Part shown: positions 59,060-64,000 of the stretch, piece after piece | Layout: each line of letters starts with the position of its first letter | Numbering within the stretch: the first letter of the stretch is position 1 | Origin: Klebsiella variicola | Lineage (GTDB): Bacteria; Pseudomonadota; Gammaproteobacteria; Enterobacterales; Enterobacteriaceae | Direction of reading: 5' to 3' | Length of the DNA stretch: 64,000 bases | NCBI RefSeq assembly: GCF_000828055.2 | Contig: NZ_CP010523.2 | Span: forward strand, 3,162,001 to 3,226,000 | Translations under genes and position numbers: made by a program | The notes under the pieces: generated by a model | Seen by the model: only the letters and a program-made list of their open reading frames with translations | What the model was told of the DNA's origin: nothing | The model's database searches: none

Positions 59060-59737
59060 ATGATGTATCACATTCCTGACGTGCTATCGGCAGACCAGGT
59101 GGCGGAATTTACCCGGCAGCTGGCGCAGGCCGAGTGGGTCGACGGACGGGTTACGGTGGGCAGCCAGGGGGCGGCCGTCAAACAGAACCAACAGATCGAT
59201 ACCCGTACGCCGCTGTATGCCCGCCTGCAAGCCGCCGTGCTCGACGCGCTGCGCGGCCACCCGCAGTTTTTTTCCGCCGCGCTGCCGCGGACGATTTCCG
59301 CACCGTTGTTTAACCGCTATGGGCCAGGGGAGACCTACGGTTTTCATGTCGATGGCGCCGTTCGCCAGAACGGCGAGGCGGGCTGGATGCGCACTGACCT
59401 GTCAGCGACGCTGTTTCTTTGCGAGCCGGAGAGCTATGAGGGCGGTGAACTGGTGATTGAAGACACCTATGGCCAGCACCGGGTGAAGCTCCCGGCCGGG
59501 CATCTGGTGCTCTATCCCGCCAGCAGCCTGCACTGCGTCACCCCGGTTACCCGCGGCGTACGTCAGGCCTCTTTCCTGTGGATCCAGTCGATGGTCCGCG
59601 ACGATAAGCAGCGCGCGATGCTTTACGACCTGGACCGCACCATCCAGTCTCTGAAGGCCCGCTTTGGCGACGGAGAAGAGGTCCTCTCCCTGCTCAACAT
59701 GTATCACAACCTGCTGCGCCAGTGGACGGAAGTGTGA
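59060..59737 (+). CDS. piuC: PiuC/YbiX, Fe(II)/2-oxoglutarate PKHD-type hydroxylase
   Basis: The 225-residue dioxygenase has the iron triad H-x-D in [10 protein letters not shown] (about residues 98-100) with the distal His in SSLHCVTPV (about 158), and Arg in TRGVRQASF for 2-oxoglutarate. It lies 48 bases after fiu, as ybiX follows fiu in E. coli, so it shares iron control. The role in siderophore use is genetic; the substrate is unknown. Two adjacent ATG codons (59060, 59063) are possible starts. Confidence 0.93.
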   Translation: MMYHIPDVLSADQVAEFTRQLAQAEWVDGRVTVGSQGAAVKQNQQIDTRTPLYARLQAAVLDALRGHPQFFSAALPRTISAPLFNRYGPGETYGFHVDGAVRQNGEAGWMRTDLSATLFLCEPESYEGGELVIEDTYGQHRVKLPAGHLVLYPASSLHCVTPVTRGVRQASFLWIQSMVRDDKQRAMLYDLDRTIQSLKARFGDGEEVLSLLNMYHNLLRQWTEV

Positions 59738-59821
59738 TCCGCTATCGATGGCGAAGGCTTGCGGCAGACAGGTGTGACGTGACAATGAACTGGCCATCCG
59801 TTGGCCAGTTTTCAGCAGGAT

Positions 59822-60460
59822 TTAAAATCGATAACCCGCGGAGAACATAAACACCCACGGATCCAGACGGGTGCTGACTTTCTGGTCCACGCCGCCGGCT
59901 TTGAATTTCACATCGGTGTCGATATCCATGTACCACACCGACATATTCAGCAGCCAGTCACGGTTAATCAGATAATCGAGGCCGACCTGCCCCGCCGCGC
60001 CCCAGGAGTCCTTCAGGCTCAGATCGGAAAGCCCGGCCGCCTTGCCGGTATCGTTAAAGTCTTCATTAAAGAAGGTGGTGTAGTTAATACCCGCCCCCAC
60101 GTACGGGCGCACCTTGCTTTGCGCATCGCCAAAGTACCACTGCGCCATCAGGGTGGGCGGCAACTGATGGACGGTGGCGATAGTCCCGGTTGGCCCGGTG
60201 CCGACCTTATGGCGGAACGGCGTTGCCGCCAGCAGCTCCACGCCGATGTTATCGGTGGCCATATAGGTAAAGGTTAAACCCAGTTGGGTATTGTTACTGA
60301 CGTTGAAACTGCCAAGGCTGCCTAACACATTGTCAGAGCCCTCCGTCGGTCGGACGGTGGCGGTCCCGGCACGAATGAAAAATTCACCCGCTTCATGCGC
60401 CCAGACGCTGCCGGTGGAAAGCGTGCTAAGAATTAATGCCGCCGCTGCTAACTTCTTCAT
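59822..60460 (-). CDS. ompW: OmpW, outer-membrane eight-stranded barrel
   Basis: The 212-residue porin-like protein has a signal peptide (MKKLAAAALILSTLSTGSVW, cleavage after Ala-His region), the start HEAGEFFIRAGTATVRPTEG and terminal GYRF. It forms a narrow hydrophobic channel and in E. coli is a colicin S4 receptor with FNR control. The start at 60460 gives the exact OmpW length; a frame extending 12 residues upstream was rejected. The same place (before yciC) is kept from E. coli. Confidence 0.95.
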   Translation of the reverse strand: MKKLAAAALILSTLSTGSVWAHEAGEFFIRAGTATVRPTEGSDNVLGSLGSFNVSNNTQLGLTFTYMATDNIGVELLAATPFRHKVGTGPTGTIATVHQLPPTLMAQWYFGDAQSKVRPYVGAGINYTTFFNEDFNDTGKAAGLSDLSLKDSWGAAGQVGLDYLINRDWLLNMSVWYMDIDTDVKFKAGGVDQKVSTRLDPWVFMFSAGYRF

Positions 60461-60519
60461 ATCCACTTCCTCATTATGGTTTTTCAGCGCGGCCAAATAT
60501 ACCTATAACGAGTTACGTT

Positions 60520-60536
60520 TGATCTGTTTTAGATCA
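60520..60536. promoter_or_regulatory. Inverted repeat upstream of ompW
   Basis: TGATCT at 60520-60525 and AGATCA at 60531-60536 are exact reverse complements separated by GTTTT. The half-sites resemble FNR/CRP-type sites, and ompW is anaerobically regulated in E. coli, but the spacing differs slightly from both consensus forms. Confidence 0.45.
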
Positions 60537-60728
60537 CACTAAAACCTTAGATTTAACATTTATTGATCCAGATTAATTTTTGCTACCGATCGAAACACCC
60601 TGAATCCTTCTCACATCAATTTTCACTTTCCGTGAAAAAAATATTTCTCCCCCTCTTGCCGCCGCAAAAGCGGCTGGATAAGTTAACTGCCGACAATCTG
60701 TGTTGATGCGTTTTTTTCAGGTGTAATT

Positions 60729-61142
60729 ATGAGTGAAATCAACCCGTGCATGACGTGCGGTGCCTGTTGTGCGTATTTTCGTGTCTCTTTCTACTGGGCG
60801 GAAGCCGACGACGCGGGTGGCCTGGTGCCTTCCGCGCTGACCGAGCCGCTGACCCCTTTCCTGCGCTGCATGAGCGGCACCAACCAGCGTCAGAGCCGCT
60901 GCGCGGCGCTGTCAGGCGACATCGGTGACGCCGTCCACTGCACTATTTATGAAAACCGTCCCTCACCGTGCCGCGAATTCGCCATGTCCGGTGAGAATGG
61001 TGAGGAAAATGACGCCTGCAACCGGGCGCGGGCGCACTATGGCCTACCGCCATTGCGGCCTCTTTACAAAGATATACCTGCCCTGAATGGTGCAGAGAGT
61101 GCTACGACGGAACGATTTGCGGTACAATCGCCGGCTAGTTAA
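60729..61142 (+). CDS. YkgJ family Cys-cluster protein
   Basis: The 137-residue protein has the family motif C-x2-C-G-A-C-C at residues 7-13 and further Cys at about 47, 58 and 71, with P-x-x-C-R-E-F near 81, which together form a probable zinc or iron-sulfur site. The biological role of YkgJ proteins is unknown. It lies between ompW and yciC, a place where E. coli K-12 has no such gene, and is only 25 bases from yciC. Confidence 0.88.
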   Translation: MSEINPCMTCGACCAYFRVSFYWAEADDAGGLVPSALTEPLTPFLRCMSGTNQRQSRCAALSGDIGDAVHCTIYENRPSPCREFAMSGENGEENDACNRARAHYGLPPLRPLYKDIPALNGAESATTERFAVQSPAS

Positions 61143-61167
61143 CACCTGCGACACTCAAGGAGAATGC

Positions 61168-61911
61168 ATGTCTATCACGGCGAAGTCCGTCTACCGTGAC
61201 ACCGGGAATTTTTTTCGTAATCAGTTCATTACCATTTTGCTGATTGCGCTGTTGTGCGCGTTTATTACGGTAGTACTTGGCCATGCCTTTTCACCCAGTG
61301 ACGAGCAGCTGTCGATACTCAGCGAAGGCGATAACCTCGCCGGTAGCGCCGGGCTGTTTGAGCTGGTGCAGAACATGACGCCGGAGCAGCAGCAGGTTCT
61401 GCTGCGCGCCTCGGCGGCATCAACCTTCTCGGGTCTGGTGGGCAATGCGATCCTCGCCGGCGGCGTTCTGCTGCTGATCCAGCTGGTCTCCGCCGGTCAT
61501 CGCGTTAGCGCCCTGCGTGCCATCGGCGCCTCAGCCCCGGTGCTGCCGAAGCTGCTGCTGTTGATCCTCTTCACTACCTTCCTGGTGCAGATGGGGATGA
61601 TGCTGGTCCTGGTGCCCGGCGTGCTGCTGGCCATCGTGCTGGCCTTTGCGCCGATCATGCTGGTGCAGGACAAAATGGGTATCCTCAGCGCCATGCGCAG
61701 CAGCATGCGTCTGGCGTGGGCCAATCTGCGGCTGGTGGCGCCGGCTATCATTGGCTGGCTGGTGGCAAAAACCCTGCTGTTACTGTTCGCTTCCAGCTTT
61801 GCTGTCCTGACGCCAAACGTCGGCGCGGTGGTCATCAATACCATCAGCAACCTGATATCCGCCCTGTTGCTGATCTATTTATTCCGCGTGTATATGCTTA
61901 TCCGCAACTAA
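61168..61911 (+). CDS. yciC: YciC, UPF0259 inner-membrane protein
   Basis: The 247-residue protein has about six hydrophobic helices and starts [20 protein letters not shown], as in E. coli YciC. AAGGAGAA lies seven bases before ATG 61168, which selects this start over an upstream in-frame ATG inside the YkgJ gene. Function unknown; it may take part in membrane maintenance. yciB follows after 54 bases. Confidence 0.94.
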   Translation: MSITAKSVYRDTGNFFRNQFITILLIALLCAFITVVLGHAFSPSDEQLSILSEGDNLAGSAGLFELVQNMTPEQQQVLLRASAASTFSGLVGNAILAGGVLLLIQLVSAGHRVSALRAIGASAPVLPKLLLLILFTTFLVQMGMMLVLVPGVLLAIVLAFAPIMLVQDKMGILSAMRSSMRLAWANLRLVAPAIIGWLVAKTLLLLFASSFAVLTPNVGAVVINTISNLISALLLIYLFRVYMLIRN

Positions 61912-61965
61912 TCTTAACCAGGATCGGGGTCTTCCCCGGTCCGTCCTGAAAGACGGGATCGATGT

Positions 61966-62505
61966 ATGAAGCAGTTTCTGGATTTTTTACCGCTGGTGGT
62001 CTTCTTTGCCTTCTATAAGCTTTACGATATCTACGCCGCCACCACCGCGCTGATCGTCGCGACCGCTATCGTGCTGATCTACAGCTGGGTACGCTACCGT
62101 AAAGTCGAAAAAATGGCGCTGATCACCTTTGTGCTGGTGGCCGTCTTCGGCGGGTTAACTCTCTTCTTCCACAATGATGAGTTTATTAAATGGAAGGTGA
62201 CGGTGATCTATGCCCTGTTCGCTGGCGCGCTGCTGTTCAGCCAGTGGGTGATGAAAAAGCCGTTGATCCAGCGCATGCTGGGCAAAGAGCTGGCCCTGCC
62301 GCAGCAGGTCTGGTCGCGGCTTAACCTGGCCTGGGCGGTGTTCTTTATCCTTTGCGGGCTGGCCAATATCTATATCGCCTTCTGGCTGCCGCAGAATATC
62401 TGGGTGAACTTCAAGGTCTTTGGCTTAACCGCCCTCACGCTGGTCTTTACCCTGCTGAGCGGGATCTACATCTACCGCCATATGCCGCAGGACGACCACC
62501 ACTAA
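61966..62505 (+). CDS. yciB: YciB (IspZ), intracellular septation-type membrane protein
   Basis: The 179-residue protein has five to six helices and starts [20 protein letters not shown]. The family segments QPLLFSQ-like ([20 protein letters not shown]) and [20 protein letters not shown] are present. In E. coli it interacts with elongation and division proteins and affects envelope integrity. The expected next gene, yciA, is displaced by a siderophore receptor. Confidence 0.95.
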   Translation: MKQFLDFLPLVVFFAFYKLYDIYAATTALIVATAIVLIYSWVRYRKVEKMALITFVLVAVFGGLTLFFHNDEFIKWKVTVIYALFAGALLFSQWVMKKPLIQRMLGKELALPQQVWSRLNLAWAVFFILCGLANIYIAFWLPQNIWVNFKVFGLTALTLVFTLLSGIYIYRHMPQDDHH

Positions 62506-62711
62506 CGCCTCCGCCGGCGCGCCATCGCGCGCCGCGCTCGCCCCCTATAATCTCACTGCGCTGGCAAACATTCCCTGCAGCCACACAACCTCAGCGCATA
62601 CGCTGACAACTTTCCGGTCACACTGTGCAGGCTCTCTTCACGATTTCTCTCAACTGCATAAAAAGTTGCGGTAATTGTGAGGATTTTATGGAGATTCATC
62701 TCGTTACATTG

Positions 62712-62732
62712 TAATGATAATGGTTATCATTA
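62712..62732. promoter_or_regulatory. Near-ideal Fur box
   Basis: TAATGATAA at 62712-62720 and TTATCATTA at 62724-62732 are exact reverse complements separated by TGG. This is a very close match to the 19-base Fur consensus and lies 45 bases before the receptor gene. Confidence 0.9.
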
Positions 62733-62776
62733 ATATTCTCGATCTCATTTTGCATTACTTTAAAAAGGATATTTAC

Positions 62777-64000
62777 ATGAGATCGCCGCAATATTCTGTC
62801 CCCACGACCCTGGCGCTGGTCATATCCAGTCTCCTCGCTCCTAACGCCTTTGCTGAAGAATCAGAACAAGATACCGAAACGATGATTGTGCGCAGTACGG
62901 CGGAAGAGGTGCTTAAGCAACAGCCCGGGGTGTCGATTATCACGGCAGATGATATTGCTAAGCAGCCGCCGGTCAACGATCTCTCAGACATCATCCGTAA
63001 AATGCCCGGGGTGAACTTGACCGGCAACAGCGCCAGCGGCAGTCGGGGCAACAACCGCCAGATTGATATCCGCGGCATGGGGCCGGAGAACACCCTGATC
63101 CTGATAGATGGGGTACCGGTCACGTCACGTAACGCGGTTCGCTATAGCTGGCGCGGCGAACGCGATACCCGGGGCGACAGCAACTGGGTACCTGCAGAGA
63201 TGGTCGAAAGGATTGAAGTTCTCCGCGGTCCGGCAGCCGCGCGCTATGGTTCCGGCGCGGCGGGCGGAGTGGTCAATATCATTACCAAACGCCCGACCAA
63301 CAACTGGCACGGTTCGCTGTCTTTCTTTACCAACCAGCCGGAAAACAACAAGGAAGGCACGACCAATCGCGCTAACTTCAATCTCAGCGGCCCACTGGCC
63401 GGGGAAGCGCTGACGATGCGCCTGTATGGCAATATCAATAAAACGGAACCCGACGCCTGGGATATTAACCATGCGCAAAACGGCTCTTACGCTGCGGGGC
63501 GCGAAGGGGTACGCAATAAAGATATTAACGCCTTGCTGTCATGGAAAATGACCCCGCAACAGATCCTCGATTTCAGCTACGCCTATAGTCGCCAGGGGAA
63601 TATCTATGCTGGTGATACCCAGTACAGCAACGGCAATCTTAGCCCGAACGGGCTGGTGGACTCCCTGTACGGCCACGAAACTAATCGCCTCTATCGCCAG
63701 TCCTGGGGACTGACCTACAACGGTCTATGGGATTGGGGCCAGTCCAAAGCCGGTGTTTACTACGAGAAAACCAACAATACCCGCCTGCAGGAAGGCTCCA
63801 CCGGCCGCGTCGAGGGCATGATCAACAGTGAGGATTATGCCACCAGCCGTCTGGAATCCTGGCGTACTACCTCGGAATTCAATGTGCCTTTCTTCTGGCT
63901 GGCGGACCAGACGCTGACGCTGGGAATGGAATGGAACCATGATCAGCTCGACGACCCGGCATCAATGCAGGCCACTAACAGCAACGGCGAGACTATCCCT
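62777..64000 (+). CDS. iroN: IroN/FepA-type catecholate siderophore receptor, 5' part
   Basis: The frame stays open from ATG 62777 to the window end (408 codons). It has a signal peptide (MRSPQYSVPTTLALVISSLL...NAFA), a TonB box (ETMIVRS) and the FepA/IroN plug (KMPGVNLTGNSASGSRGNNR, QIDIRGMGPENTLILIDGVP, VERIEVLRGPAAARYGSGAA). The barrel part visible is closer to IroN than to FepA (VLKQQPGVSIIT, PPVNDLSDIIRKMPG, ILDFSYAYSRQGNIYAGDT). Ligands of this group are enterobactin and salmochelin. AAAGGAT precedes the start and a strong Fur box lies upstream. The 3' half is outside the window; the symbol is by similarity. Confidence 0.88.
   Translation, partial: MRSPQYSVPTTLALVISSLLAPNAFAEESEQDTETMIVRSTAEEVLKQQPGVSIITADDIAKQPPVNDLSDIIRKMPGVNLTGNSASGSRGNNRQIDIRGMGPENTLILIDGVPVTSRNAVRYSWRGERDTRGDSNWVPAEMVERIEVLRGPAAARYGSGAAGGVVNIITKRPTNNWHGSLSFFTNQPENNKEGTTNRANFNLSGPLAGEALTMRLYGNINKTEPDAWDINHAQNGSYAAGREGVRNKDINALLSWKMTPQQILDFSYAYSRQGNIYAGDTQYSNGNLSPNGLVDSLYGHETNRLYRQSWGLTYNGLWDWGQSKAGVYYEKTNNTRLQEGSTGRVEGMINSEDYATSRLESWRTTSEFNVPFFWLADQTLTLGMEWNHDQLDDPASMQATNSNGETIP

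Overview
The window looks like an enterobacterial chromosome, most likely Klebsiella (K. pneumoniae complex or a close relative). The housekeeping backbone keeps the Escherichia coli K-12 gene order around 28 min: sapCDF, fabI, yciW, rnb, yciZ, yciT, osmB, yciH, pyrF, lapBA, pgpB, ribA, acnA, cysB, topA, yciN, sohB, yciK, btuR, rluB, yciO, rnm, trpLEDCBA, ompW, yciC, yciB. GC is high, and the accessory genes sit between backbone genes in the way usual for Klebsiella. The species call is inference; no rRNA or other marker is present.

Region 1 (1-8646) is the right part of a lambdoid, Rac-like prophage whose left part lies outside the window. It has a YdaS/Cro-like gene, a short repressor without a peptidase domain, two unknown genes in the position that rexA-rexB hold in lambda, a leftward-type early promoter overlapped by repressor-like operators, small early genes, recE, recT, a DUF4060 gene, an excisionase-like gene and a tyrosine integrase. 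It ends exactly at the start of sapC, so it splits the sap operon.

Region 2 (8647-16731) holds sapC-sapD-sapF. It is followed by an accessory cassette between sapF and fabI: a histidine/phenylalanine ammonia-lyase homologue, a complete polar-amino-acid-type ABC importer (ATPase, two permeases, binding protein) and a divergent HutD/Ves gene. The lyase lacks the Ala-Ser-Gly segment that forms the MIO electrophile, and also lacks the usual catalytic Tyr. This is the most interesting locus in the window. A plausible, unproven reading is uptake and elimination of a histidine-derived betaine such as ergothioneine or hercynine.

Region 3 (16931-49601) is conserved backbone: lipid synthesis (fabI), RNA turnover (rnb, rnm), pyrimidine and riboflavin synthesis (pyrF, ribA), LPS control (lapAB), the TCA enzyme acnA, the cysteine regulator cysB, topoisomerase topA, cobalamin adenosylation (btuR), rRNA modification (rluB) and the full trp operon with its operator, leader peptide and attenuator. 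A LysR regulator and a divergent EamA exporter are inserted between rluB and yciO.

Region 4 (49789-64000) is mostly accessory. It has a tartrate/hydroxypyruvate cluster (ttuDCB plus a divergent LysR), a MarR-quinone oxidoreductase pair around a perfect palindrome, a Fur-boxed fiu-piuC siderophore pair, then ompW, a YkgJ-type gene and yciC-yciB. The last gene is an IroN/FepA-type TonB receptor with a near-ideal Fur box, running off the right edge. No tRNA, rRNA, CRISPR array or insertion sequence was recognised.
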